From Hyphomicrobiales bacterium (GTDB lineage Bacteria > Pseudomonadota > Alphaproteobacteria > Rhizobiales > Beijerinckiaceae): a stretch of 37,767 nucleotides of DNA. Below are positions 1-8,352 of this stretch, piece after piece. The stretch lies in contig JANXTB010000301.1 of NCBI GenBank assembly GCA_025356415.1, forward strand, positions 1 to 37,767, read 5' to 3'. The notes beneath the pieces are model-generated. The model saw only the letters and a program-made list of their open reading frames with translations, did no database searches and was not told the DNA's origin. Every line of letters starts with the position of its first letter. Positions within the stretch are counted from its first letter, which is position 1. The position numbers were made by a program, and so were the translations under genes.

Positions 1-704
1 GGCGCCTTTTGCAGAGCCATCTGAATCAAGACACTGATCTTCTTCTCGTCGAGCCATGACTTGGAACGGCTTTTGAGGCTTCCCCAGGACCAGCCGATCC
101 GCGCATCGACTTCGCCGCGCTCCATCGCCATCGTCACGTCATTGCCGCCAGGATAACCAGTGACGACCTTGATCTTCGCGCCTGTCAACTTGCGGATGAG
201 AGTCGGAAAACGCCCCGTGTCGTCGATAACGCCGGTCGCGCCTGCCGTGATTTGTTGTGTCTGCAAGTCGTCCAGCGACTTGACGCCACGCGTATGCCAT
301 ACGACCCCGACCGACACCTCCTTGCTGGTGCTGCCGATTGGATTGAAACGGGACGGATCGTATTTCGCCATCTGCGGATTGAAAGCCGGCTCAATGGCGT
401 AACTGCGCGCCAGCATGCCCAAAGCCGTGCCATCGTGCGGCGCAACGCTGTAGAGATTCAGGATGGCCTTGATACCGCCCGAGCCGGGAAGGTTCTGCGG
501 AAGGAAGGTCGGATTGCCGGAAATGTGACGGCCCATATGGCGCGACAACAACCTGGCGGTCGCGTCATATGTGCCGCCGGCAGCATATCCGATCATAATC
601 GTGACATTCTTCCCGGCAAAGAAATCCGCATCGTCGGAGCGCGCGCCTGTGGCGCTTGCGACAAAAGCGCCAAAGCATAACGAGACGGCCAATAGTCTGG
701 TCAT
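1..704 (-). CDS. TctC-like substrate-binding protein of a tripartite tricarboxylate transporter (partial)
   Basis: Periplasmic solute receptor of the TTT (tripartite tricarboxylate transporter) type. The gene runs off the left edge, so only about 234 N-terminal residues are visible. It starts at ATG 704 behind an AGAAGGG ribosome site and begins with a signal peptide (MTRLLAVSLCFGAFVASA) cut near the ARSDD sequence. Family features visible are FFAGKNVTIMIGYAAGGTYD near residues 28-47 (strand, then the P-loop-like ligand turn), PQNLPGSGG near residue 67, and KVVTGYPGGND near residue 175 followed by MERGEVDARIGWSWGS. The last block is typical of a TctC-like subgroup common in rhizobia. The ligand cannot be predicted. 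No permease is adjacent in the visible DNA; the TctA-TctB fusion 20 kb away may or may not be its partner. Confidence 0.85.
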   Translation of the reverse strand, partial: MTRLLAVSLCFGAFVASATGARSDDADFFAGKNVTIMIGYAAGGTYDATARLLSRHMGRHISGNPTFLPQNLPGSGGIKAILNLYSVAPHDGTALGMLARSYAIEPAFNPQMAKYDPSRFNPIGSTSKEVSVGVVWHTRGVKSLDDLQTQQITAGATGVIDDTGRFPTLIRKLTGAKIKVVTGYPGGNDVTMAMERGEVDARIGWSWGSLKSRSKSWLDEKKISVLIQMALQKA

Positions 705-876
705 GCAGATTACCCTTCTTGCACGTGTCGTCGCTCGGCCGCTCCTGAGGGGCTGCAGATCGAGACCGACCAGCTGGACAGCATCGATGGCGTGTTCCGG
801 CACGGGGCGCTCCGCTCAAGTACCAAGGAGGTCACGGCGATGCACACAGCAGCGGGTTGAATGTTCTGAGCAAGTC

Positions 877-1407
877 TTAGCCGGGCGAAAAGAACTTCCC
901 TTCAGCATAGACGCGCTTCTTCGCGGTCTCGCCGTTCTTGGCGTCGGCGCCGACCTTCACGGACCCGTCCCCGAATTTCGTTTGCTGCACAACATCCTTC
1001 GGCGTGCCGAATGGCGTCAGATGATCCAGCCCCTTGGCGGTGCGTTCACCGCCACCCACGCGCAACAAAACGAGGTTCTCCGCTTCATCAGCTTCGAACT
1101 TATACTGCACGTTTTTGGGGATCATGACACCTTCATGCGTGGAGACGACCTGTGTCGCTCCGTCTGCGAAAGTGAATGTCGCCTTGCCCTGAAGAACCAT
1201 GAACGCATGATCCTCGCCGCCATGGGCATGAAGAGCGTTCTCGCCGCCGCTCGCATAGACCTTCACGGCCGCCCAAAGATTCTCGGACGTCGCCAAAGGA
1301 TCATAGGTCGTGCCCTGCTCGAGTAAGGGCAAATTGCGCATTGAGAAAACAACCGCGTAATCGATTGCGGCCATCGGACGTCGCTCGACGAGCTTCCCAC
1401 CGTCCAC
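877..1407 (-). CDS. Cupin-domain protein
   Basis: Single-domain cupin of 176 residues, function unknown. The GTG start at 1407 is preferred over the internal ATG (residue 12) because GGGAGGTG sits about six bases upstream. Cupin motif 1 is visible as H60-A-H62 followed by E65 and H67 and then the VLQGKATFTFADG strand pair. Motif 2 is the HEGVMIPKNVQYKF stretch near residues 91-104, where the usual metal-binding His is replaced by Gln or Tyr, so metal binding may be incomplete. There is no signal peptide. It lies 173 bases upstream of the TctC-like gene on the same strand and may be co-transcribed with it. A role as a small-molecule-binding or isomerase-type cupin would be a guess. Confidence 0.8.
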   Translation of the reverse strand: MDGGKLVERRPMAAIDYAVVFSMRNLPLLEQGTTYDPLATSENLWAAVKVYASGGENALHAHGGEDHAFMVLQGKATFTFADGATQVVSTHEGVMIPKNVQYKFEADEAENLVLLRVGGGERTAKGLDHLTPFGTPKDVVQQTKFGDGSVKVGADAKNGETAKKRVYAEGKFFSPG

Positions 1408-2199
1408 AGGTCACCTCCCTCAGTTCTTATTTTAGTCGATCCTGCCGGTGCGCCTGAACCCTGTCAATCCACATCCTCTCGAGGTGGTCGGTCCAGCCGC
1501 GCCGGCGATTGCGAAAATGCGGCGATCGATGATGATTTTGAGGCGAGCTGGACGTCGGCAAGTCGCTACGCGCAATCTACCATAAGGCAAGTAGCGGGCT
1601 TGGGCATGATGCCAACGTCCGCTTCTGGCGCCGACGGGACATCGCGGGCAGAAATCTATCCGTACTGCTCTATTTGAGCGCGAGCGACTGCATCCCATTC
1701 AGACCGAGATTTGGCGCGCGCAAATGGGAGTCGCAGAGACGCCTATAAGGTCGCACTCGTGTGAACAAGCCGATATTTAAAGGCTTTAACGATATCGATG
1801 CTTAAGCGCTAAGTGACTGTTCTCACTTGGGACGCTGGCGGTGCAAGACAGATTCGAACTTCCGATATGCATCGTCTCAAGGACTGATTTTGTTACGTCT
1901 TTTCGGCTGATATGCCCCCCTAACTCCGCATCCGACCCTTGAGCGACTTTGAGTAGGTCCGCTTACGATCAAACCAGCAAGATTGGCCACTCGGGGCCGG
2001 ACCTGACACACAACGTGGCGGGTCGCAATTCCTGGTCGCGAGGTCGAACCGCGCGATCTCATCGCAACTAACCTGATGTCGCGGTTGGACGAGAAGTCTT
2101 AGCAACAAGATTGAAGTGCACCGCTAGCAACCTAAGCTTGCGCCGCATACGGTGATGCTTCAAGCTGCACGGTAAGGGTGATCGTTTAGGATCGGTGTA
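1408..2199. other. Gene-poor stretch at the left edge of the accessory region
   Basis: No convincing coding region in 790 bases. The open frames here have no recognisable domains and poor start sites. Two items stand out: the decayed tRNA-Ser-like repeat at 1811-1870, and an AT-rich near-palindrome at 1772-1795 (GATAT-TTAAAG-G-CTTTAA-CG-ATATC) just beside it. Such a dyad next to an attachment site could be a recombinase or regulator site, but that is inference. Confidence 0.5.
1811..1870 (-). repeat. Degenerate direct copy of the tRNA-Ser 3' end and flank (candidate att site)
   Basis: This stretch matches 9068-9131, the 3' end of the intact tRNA-Ser(GGA) plus its downstream flank, in the same orientation. 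Identical blocks are AAGTGACTGTT plus TCACT (one mismatch between them), GACGCTGGCGG, GATTCGAAC and CGATA. The last three blocks keep exactly the same spacing in both copies. The TPsiC stem no longer pairs, so this is not a working tRNA. A 3' tRNA fragment as a direct repeat on the far side of accessory genes is the classic footprint of tRNA-targeted integration. The imperfect match means the event is old, or that this is a chance duplication. Confidence 0.6.
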
Positions 2200-3468
2200 G
2201 TGCCGGACGTTCTCAATGAGGGGCAACAAGCGACGATGGCAATCGCGATTAATGACGCTGCGCTGAACTTGCCGTCGCATGACCCTTATCGGAGGGTGAC
2301 AGACATACTACAGCGTCTCTCGCCTGGACGGATGCGGATCGCATTCCTGCTTGGAGCGGGTTGCCCTTTGTCCATTCGCGAAAACGGCGACGCGCTAATC
2401 CCGGACATCGCAGGCCTTACTCAGCTAGTGAAGGCGTCGTTGCTGGCCGTTGGTAACACCGCGGCCCTCACGACCGGGCTATGGGAGCGCTTCCAAGGCC
2501 GGGGAATCCATAAGCCCACGATCGAGGATCTGCTCAGCCATGCGCGGACCCTGTTATCGCTGTGCGGAGAGCCCGGCATCGACGGGTTCAGCAAAGCCCA
2601 GTTAAAAGCGTTCGACGAAGGAGCCTGTGCGACAGTTCGCTCGGCTGTCTCCAAACCCCTCCCTGCTGAAGGTACGCCCTACCACACTCTCGCAAGCTGG
2701 ATTCAGTCGATCTACCGAGAACATCCAGTCGAAATCTTCACCACCAACTACGACGAACTGATGGAGCAGGCGCTCGAAAACCGCGGTGTCCCCTATTTCG
2801 ACGGCTTCGTCGGAGCGGCCAGCGCTTTCCTGGATCTCGACTCTATGGTGGAGGATGATCTTCCTGCCCGTTGGGCGCGCCTTTGGAAGATGCACGGTTC
2901 GATCAACTGGTGGCTAACCAAGAACAATCAGGTGCGGCGCAGTCGGGACAAGATCGAAGGCGAGCAACTGCTAATTTACCCGTCTCACCTAAAATACGAC
3001 CAGAGCCGCCAGATGCCGTATCTCGCTATGCTGGACCGGCTGCGTGTCTTCCTGCGCGCACATCAAAGCGTGATCGTCACCTGCGGCTATTCTTTCGTCG
3101 ATGAGCACATCAACGCCTATCTGGCCCAGGGTCTCGCCGGAAATCCGAACGCCTCGTGTTTGGCGTTGATCTACGGCGATCTCGTCTCGGCCCCCGATGC
3201 GGTCAAGCTCGCACGCCGGCATGCAAATCTGACGGTTATGGCGGCCGACGGCGGTGTGATAGGCACGGTGGAACGGGCTTGGTGTTGCGACCATAAGGAC
3301 AACAACCCGGCCTACGAGATCGCCGTAACCCGAGACGCGCTTCCTCCGGAACGCTCCGCGTCTCCAGACGGACAGTGCAAATGGCTGCTGGGGGATTTCG
3401 CCGCCTTCGGGAAGCTGCTCGCCTCGCAGCTTTCCAACCGGGAAGCGGAGTCGGGGCTCGCTGAATGA
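2200..3468 (+). CDS. SIR2-family NADase, effector of a SIR2-HerA defence system
   Basis: SIR2_2-type protein of 422 residues. In the known SIR2-HerA anti-phage module this subunit hydrolyses NAD+ on infection and kills or arrests the cell, in a large complex with the HerA ATPase. Visible motifs are the Rossmann nucleotide loop FLLGAGCP (residues 49-56), the catalytic-type TTNYD (181-185, N183 and D185), MHGSINW (231-237, candidate catalytic H232) and CGYSFVDEHIN (295-305). It has no transmembrane segment or signal peptide. The GTG start at 2200 gives the longest frame. ATG 2236 is an alternative with GAGGGG upstream, and the fold would be complete with either. The stop overlaps the HerA start by four bases (ATGA), so translation is coupled. 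The identification rests on motifs plus this pairing. Confidence 0.9.
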   Translation: MPDVLNEGQQATMAIAINDAALNLPSHDPYRRVTDILQRLSPGRMRIAFLLGAGCPLSIRENGDALIPDIAGLTQLVKASLLAVGNTAALTTGLWERFQGRGIHKPTIEDLLSHARTLLSLCGEPGIDGFSKAQLKAFDEGACATVRSAVSKPLPAEGTPYHTLASWIQSIYREHPVEIFTTNYDELMEQALENRGVPYFDGFVGAASAFLDLDSMVEDDLPARWARLWKMHGSINWWLTKNNQVRRSRDKIEGEQLLIYPSHLKYDQSRQMPYLAMLDRLRVFLRAHQSVIVTCGYSFVDEHINAYLAQGLAGNPNASCLALIYGDLVSAPDAVKLARRHANLTVMAADGGVIGTVERAWCCDHKDNNPAYEIAVTRDALPPERSASPDGQCKWLLGDFAAFGKLLASQLSNREAESGLAE

Positions 3469-5363
3469 AAGCCAGTTCAACCCTCATCGGATCTGTCCAA
3501 GACGTCTCAGGTACATCGATCAGTGTCGCCTTGGTCACGGATACAGTGACGGGGCTCAGTTTTCATAACGGCGAGGCCTACCGCATTGGTCAAGTCGGCA
3601 GTTTCGTGCGAATTCCGCTGGGGTACACGAGCCTCTTCGGCCTGGTGTCGCAAGTAGGGGCTGGCGCCGCGCCGGTGAGGGAGGGTGCACCCGCGCCCGA
3701 GAGCAATCAGTGGCTGAGGGTCCAGCTAGTCGGTGAGCGGGGGCGGGAAGGACGTTTCGAGCGCGGCGTCTCACAGCACCCAACGATAAACGATGCGGTT
3801 CACATCGTCACAGAGGCCGATCTTAGGGATATTTACGGCCCTGGCGATCCGATCGATTTCGTTCCCATCGGACACCTGGCCAGCGCGGATTCCATCCCAG
3901 CGCTGGTGAACATCAACAAGCTCATAACCCGGCACTCCGCCGTGGTGGGAACCACCGGGGCTGGAAAGTCGACGACGGTCGCCGCGATCTTGACGGCACT
4001 CTGCAACGTAAACGCCTATCCGTCATCACGTATTCTGCTGTTCGACGTCCATGGCGAGTATGGCCAGGCGCTTCAGTCCGTCTCGACCGTTCTGAGGATC
4101 GAGCCCTACCTCGACCGCGGCGAACTTCCGCTGAGGGTTCCTTATTGGGCTCTGAGCTTCGACGAACTGATCAGGCTAACGTTCGGATCGCTCGGCGACG
4201 ATCACAGGGCCTTCGTAGGCGATATGGTCGCGGACAGGAAACGGGCCACGTTCGACGCAAACCCGGTCCCAGGCCTCACAAGAGAGCGCATCAGCGCCGA
4301 TACCCCGATCTCGTTCTCGATTCATCAGCTCTGGTTCGACTTGCATTGCCGGGAGTATCAGACCGTCGTGCCTGACCCGGGCGGTTCGGCCGACGTCGTT
4401 CATCCGGCCTACGTGCTGGACCCAGCAGGCGCTCCCGTGCAACCCGGCGACGCAGAACAAGTCATTCCACCACTCTACAGAATGGTGAAGACGACCGGTC
4501 CAGCTGCGGAACGAGTTCAGTGGGGACCGGATCCGATCAACATTCGGAGGGAAGTGGGTATTCTAGGTTCGCGCCTCCGCGACCCTCAACTCCAGTTTCT
4601 TTTCAACCCTGATGAGTGGCGGCCAAACCTGGCCGGCGCGGCCCAGGCCGATCTCGACACCCTGTTGGATCGATGGCTCGGCAACACAAAGCCGCTCACA
4701 ATCTTGGACCTGTCGGGAGTCCCGTCCTCCATTCTGAACGACCTCGTGGGGGCAGTGCTGAGGATCGTCTATGATGCGCTTTTCTGGGCCAACAGCCTGC
4801 CTGAGGGCGGGAAGGAACGGCCTCTGCTCTGCGTACTGGAAGAAGCACACACTTATCTGAGCAAGGGGCGCGAAGGTCTGGCGTCAGAAACAGTGAAGCG
4901 CATCGCCAAGGAAGGCCGCAAATATGGCGTCGGCATGATGCTTGTCAGCCAGAGGCCCTCGGAGATTGACACCACTATTCTCTCACAGTGCGGGACCATA
5001 TTCGCCATGCGTCTGGCGAACGATGTCGACCGCAGCCAAGTGTCTGGCGCGGCGACCGACAATCTTAAAGGCCTCTTCGACATGTTACCGATCCTTCGAA
5101 CCGGCGAGGCGATCGTCGTTGGAGAAGCCGTCAGCCTGCCGATCCGGGCGATGATCGACTCGCTGTCGCGTGAGCGCCGCCCGAACAGCGCCGATCCCAC
5201 AGTGGTCGTTCGCGGCGACGCCCAAGGGGAGGGCTACGAACAGGAAGGCGGCTGGACCATCCCGCCCATCACCGAGAAATACGCCATTGTCCTGCGGCAG
5301 TGGCGATCGCAAACGAGCCGATACGTCTTCCTCGAGGGCGATGGGCCGACCGAGGAAGAGTGA
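3465..5363 (+). CDS. herA: HerA-family (DUF87) hexameric ATPase, partner of SIR2
   Basis: HerA/FtsK-like motor ATPase of 632 residues. The N-terminal beta-barrel (HAS-barrel-like) region covers about residues 1-140. Walker A is GTTGAGKST at 162-170, the HerA motif LLFDVHGEYG is at 191-200, Walker B is LLCVLEEAH at 454-462, the sensor segment SQRPSE is at 495-500, and RTGEAIVVG is at 545-553. A long insert with little similarity lies at about 240-400. In SIR2-HerA defence systems HerA forms a ring that docks on SIR2 and gates its NADase activity. The four-base overlap with the SIR2 gene and the absence of NurA point to the defence form, not the DNA-end-resection HerA-NurA pair. All ATPase motifs look intact. 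Confidence 0.92.
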   Translation: MKASSTLIGSVQDVSGTSISVALVTDTVTGLSFHNGEAYRIGQVGSFVRIPLGYTSLFGLVSQVGAGAAPVREGAPAPESNQWLRVQLVGERGREGRFERGVSQHPTINDAVHIVTEADLRDIYGPGDPIDFVPIGHLASADSIPALVNINKLITRHSAVVGTTGAGKSTTVAAILTALCNVNAYPSSRILLFDVHGEYGQALQSVSTVLRIEPYLDRGELPLRVPYWALSFDELIRLTFGSLGDDHRAFVGDMVADRKRATFDANPVPGLTRERISADTPISFSIHQLWFDLHCREYQTVVPDPGGSADVVHPAYVLDPAGAPVQPGDAEQVIPPLYRMVKTTGPAAERVQWGPDPINIRREVGILGSRLRDPQLQFLFNPDEWRPNLAGAAQADLDTLLDRWLGNTKPLTILDLSGVPSSILNDLVGAVLRIVYDALFWANSLPEGGKERPLLCVLEEAHTYLSKGREGLASETVKRIAKEGRKYGVGMMLVSQRPSEIDTTILSQCGTIFAMRLANDVDRSQVSGAATDNLKGLFDMLPILRTGEAIVVGEAVSLPIRAMIDSLSRERRPNSADPTVVVRGDAQGEGYEQEGGWTIPPITEKYAIVLRQWRSQTSRYVFLEGDGPTEEE

Positions 5364-5367
5364 CGCC

Positions 5368-5577
5368 ATGAACTGGATAGCCGTCGACAGCAGCACGATT
5401 TCGAGAATGGCCTACGACGACGCCCGCAAGGTGCTTTCGGTCGAGTTTAAGAACGGCTCGCGATACGAATACTATGATCTACCCACAAATGTTTTTCAGC
5501 AGATGAAGGCGGCGGCGTCAAAGGGCCAGTTCATTTCGGCGCATATCAAGGGCCGCTATCGTTACGCGCGCGTCTGA
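5368..5577 (+). CDS. KTSC-domain protein
   Basis: A 69-residue protein consisting of one KTSC domain (named after the C-terminus of some lysyl-tRNA synthetases). Seen are VDSSTISRMAYDD at the N-terminus, LSVEFKNGSRYEYYDLP in the middle and AAASKGQFISAHIKGRY at the end, which is the family signature. ATG 5368 lies four bases after the HerA stop; a longer upstream frame in the same phase only overlaps HerA and is rejected. The tight spacing implies one transcript with SIR2 and HerA. KTSC proteins are small and poorly characterised, possibly nucleic-acid binding. Whether this is an accessory of the defence system or a passenger cannot be told from one locus. Confidence 0.8.
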   Translation: MNWIAVDSSTISRMAYDDARKVLSVEFKNGSRYEYYDLPTNVFQQMKAAASKGQFISAHIKGRYRYARV

Positions 5578-5704
5578 CAAGCGCTTAGTCGCCACACACA
5601 CGTCGCGCTGGATGCAACACTGACCGACAGCCAAACGGTGGTCTGGGGAACCCGGCGCGAGCAGGCGGCCAGGTCCTGGCTCCGATTCGAAGGGGGCCCC
5701 CAAC

Positions 5705-6285
5705 GTGAACCAGATCCCGTCCTCCTAGCTCCGAAGTACCGTCCCCGAGCTGCGCTGGCGCACGGCGGGCTACTTCACCAGATGCCGTCGGGGTTCAACG
5801 ACTACACGCGCAACGGCTCGACCATGGAGGATCACCTCATCCAGCACACAGTGCGCAACGACGACATGACCAACCGAGGGATCCTGGAAGCCGTGGGCAT
5901 GCTCTCATGTTCACGTAGGCGCGTGTTCCGTTTCCTGCAGGAGATCACTAGCCCGGAAGCACAGTCCCCGCCTCGCCAGGCGGAGCTGGTCGAGAAGATC
6001 AACAAGGTCCTAGTCCACGACGGTTATCGCCTGATCGTCGCCGGGAAGATGTCAGGCAGTCTGATCTATGAGGTTCGAGAAGCTCTCAAGGGATCGCCTT
6101 CGGATGCAGCGATCTCCAACACACTGACGACCTTCGATCCGCATGACGTAGCCAAGCGCTGGCAAGAGGCCATGGAAAGCCGCGAGGCCTCTCCCGGTCG
6201 CGCCATCACCCTTGCGCGAACTCTGCTGGAGGATGTTTGCAAGTGGATCATCACGGAGGCAGCCCGGCGGGCTGCTATCTGGTAA
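5705..6285 (+). pseudogene. Decayed abortive-infection (Abi_C-like) gene
   Basis: Protein-like sequence is spread over two frames. A GTG at 5705 behind AGGGGG begins MNQIPSS, then a TAG at 5726-5728 interrupts, and the same frame continues LRSTVPELRWRTAGYFTR. The sense sequence then shifts frame near 5775-5785 into MPSGFNDYTRNGST and continues to 6285. The C-terminal part (REASPGRAITLARTLLEDVCK) resembles the start of the Abi_C domain found at the end of abortive-infection-type proteins. It stops after about 20 residues of that domain, where the family continues for roughly 80 more. A premature stop, a frameshift and a truncation together argue for a dead gene. The family call is from motif memory and is moderate. 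Confidence 0.6.
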
Positions 6286-6357
6286 GCACCCTTGCGCCGC
6301 GGCGCTGGGGACCCAGCCGGTAATAGCGCTGCATATCAAGCGTCGGAGATGACGGAA

Positions 6358-7071
6358 ATGAAAGTCACGCCGGGTTGGGCGGCCGAGTTAGTCGGGGAGA
6401 AGATCGATCTCGATGATCTCCGGGCGCTTCTTGCGCCGCCGTTTGTCCCATGGGTCGAGGATTATAAAACCGAGCAAGGAGTTGCACTTCTTCTCCGATC
6501 ACCGGACTGGGGTCAACTGTCGGATGCGACGGCTGTCCGTCATGATGCGACCCGAATGGTGGAGAGGCTGAACGGGGCAGCCGCGTTGCTCCACACTGAT
6601 GCCGTGCCTGTTAGCCTAGGCCAGATCAGAAAATTTGGAATGGACGGGAATCCGGAACCGATTGTGGTTTCGGCGTCGGGACATGCGCAAGGGACATCGC
6701 GTGCGAGAGGTCGGGGGTCAGTGACCACCGGCAACTCAGGTCCGAGGCGCGAGACACTGATGCAGAAGTGGTTCCGAGAGGCAGACGCAGACGACTCGCG
6801 CGCAGACCTGCTGGCGTACGTATCGCGCGCGAACAATTGGTACGACCTTTTCAAAGCTGCGGAATGTGCTCGCCGACTGTCTGGTGGGAAGAATGGGCTG
6901 AAGGCGATACTAGGAACCGATTTTGGCGAGTGGGATAGGATTTGGCAAACCGCAAATTTTTACCGCCATGCGCCGGATCCTGTAAAATCTCGGCTCCCGC
7001 AACCACCAGCAGAATTCGACGTAGGCCGAGAGTTCATGCTCAGAGCCATCACTCGTGTCTTCAAATCTTGA
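6358..7071 (+). CDS. Uncharacterised protein of the accessory region
   Basis: Intact reading frame of 237 residues, not assigned to a named family. ATG 6358 is chosen because GGAG lies eight bases upstream, while the earlier ATG at 6349 touches that GGAG. It is soluble, with no signal peptide. The N-terminal half is acidic and ends near NGAAALL. A low-complexity Ser/Gly/Arg linker covers about residues 105-135. The C-terminal part reads NNWYDLFKAAECARRL, then WDRIWQTANFYRHAPDP and LPQPPAEF. The pattern of a helical WYDLFKAAE segment followed by an ANxxRHA segment recurs in uncharacterised proteins of variable regions. It precedes the next gene by ten bases, suggesting co-transcription. Function unknown. 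Confidence 0.6.
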   Translation: MKVTPGWAAELVGEKIDLDDLRALLAPPFVPWVEDYKTEQGVALLLRSPDWGQLSDATAVRHDATRMVERLNGAAALLHTDAVPVSLGQIRKFGMDGNPEPIVVSASGHAQGTSRARGRGSVTTGNSGPRRETLMQKWFREADADDSRADLLAYVSRANNWYDLFKAAECARRLSGGKNGLKAILGTDFGEWDRIWQTANFYRHAPDPVKSRLPQPPAEFDVGREFMLRAITRVFKS

Positions 7072-7081
7072 TGGAGTGCTG

Positions 7082-7770
7082 ATGACCCAGACGCCGACGC
7101 TGACCCAGGTTCAGATCATTCAATCGCTCGCCGAGGCGCTCTCATGGATGGAGAAGGAGCTTTCATGGGGCGTTGCGCTAGGCGAGCTGAACCACCTGAC
7201 GGGGCGCATCGGAGAGCTATATGCTGCCATGATCACGCGCGGTCAGATGGCGCTGGCAACCAATCAGCAGGGCTATGATGTTGTTTCCGCTGCTAACGAA
7301 CGGATTTCGGTCAAATGCGTCACCAGCTCGGCGCAGGTGAACTTCAATCAGAATACGTTCCACCTGGTCGATCGCATTATCGTATTACGGATCGTCAATG
7401 AACGGGCCTTGCCGTCGAGGAGTTGCTCGATTGCCCAGCCGCGGAAGCTGAAGGCCGAATGCGGACCAGCGGCTCGAAAATTGTTTTCTCGACTTCTGCG
7501 TCAACACGCTCAGAAAAACCACTGGATCATTTGGCAGTGACCGCCCGTGCGGTGTTTCGGAATTGGGAGTTAAGGAAATACGAGAACGGCGCAATTCGGA
7601 TTTTCGTGGACGGGGTGCTTCAGAACGTAGTCGTGAAGGACGTGCTTCGAGTTATCGCCCCGGAACTCGGCGTTGCAATCACGAATGCTGCAGGCGAGGT
7701 GAAAACGACCCACCAGCTCGGGTCTGAGATCATCCGCGGTATAGAAGCCGCGTCGTCGTCGACCTCATAA
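7082..7770 (+). pseudogene. Frameshifted nuclease-like gene of unknown family
   Basis: ATG 7082 has GGAG six bases upstream. The first frame encodes a convincing domain up to about 7398: TGRIGELYAAMI, QQGYDVVSAANERISVKCV, then HLVDRIIVLRIVNE. The E, D and VK arrangement (GELY, GYD, ISVK) resembles the active-site signature of PD-(D/E)XK nuclease-fold proteins. After 7398 that frame becomes nonsense, ending at 7540. The meaningful sequence resumes one frame away (LAVEELLDCPAAEAEG at about 7400-7450) and runs to the stop at 7770, including WELRKYENGAIRIFVDGV. The total length is one base off a multiple of three, so a single indel explains it. It is a pseudogene or an assembly error. The nuclease assignment is inference. 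Confidence 0.6.
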
Positions 7771-7878
7771 TGCGCCCTTACATATCGATACCGAATGCTA
7801 TCGCGAATAAGATCGGACGCAGAAGCCCCGACCGGATCCGCTCGATCCGCACGCCTTGCGCGCTATAAAGCTGCTGAA

Positions 7879-7898
7879 GCCGCTCGTCCGCGAGCGGC
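7879..7898. repeat. Perfect 8-bp stem-loop upstream of the DUF427 gene
   Basis: GCCGCTCG-TCCG-CGAGCGGC forms a perfect stem with a four-base loop, 31 bases before the ATG at 7930. No T-run follows on the plus strand, so it is not a standard terminator. A leader hairpin is possible. Confidence 0.35.
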
Positions 7899-7929
7899 GC
7901 CTCAGGCAAGTCCGAAAAGAGGGAACCCG

Positions 7930-8331
7930 ATGTCAGCATCGCCGCCGTCCCATGCAAGAGGCCTCCGCGAACCGGGCCCGGACCGTCCTATGGCCATTCA
8001 GCAAAACCCGCATCGCGTGATCGTCCGCGCCGACGGCCAGGTCGTTGCGGACAGCCGCTCCGCGCTCACCCTGACGGAGGCGGGCCACGGGGACGTCTTC
8101 TACATCCCGCGCGCCGATGTCGCGATGCAGCGGATCGTCCCCGTCGCCCGTTGGAGCTTCTGCCCCTACAAGGGCGACTGCTCCTATTTCGGACTGGCCC
8201 AGGCAGACACGGACGCCGCGCCGGTCGCGTGGTGCTATGAATCGCCCGGCACAAAGGCGGCGGCGCCGATCGCCGGTCACATCGCTTTTTATCGAGACCG
8301 CGTCGAGTCGATCGAGGAACTCGCCGGCTAA
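7930..8331 (+). CDS. DUF427-domain protein
   Basis: A 133-residue protein of the DUF427 family, biochemical role unknown. ATG 7930 is preferred to the upstream ATG at 7795 because AGAGGG sits about six bases before it and the extra N-terminus is low-complexity. ATG 7990 is another option. The DUF427 core is visible from about residue 24: RVIVRADGQVVADSRSAL, then GDVFYIPRADVAMQ, CPYKGDCSYFGL, WCYESP and HIAFYRDRVE. It is soluble. A broken RidA-type gene follows 21 bases later. Confidence 0.8.
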   Translation: MSASPPSHARGLREPGPDRPMAIQQNPHRVIVRADGQVVADSRSALTLTEAGHGDVFYIPRADVAMQRIVPVARWSFCPYKGDCSYFGLAQADTDAAPVAWCYESPGTKAAAPIAGHIAFYRDRVESIEELAG

Positions 8332-8352
8332 GGACGCGGCAACGGAGGCGCC

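Noticed and set aside
2200-5363. HerA-NurA DNA-end-resection pair
   Set aside because: No NurA nuclease is present and the partner is a SIR2 protein with NADase motifs, so the defence form is the better reading.
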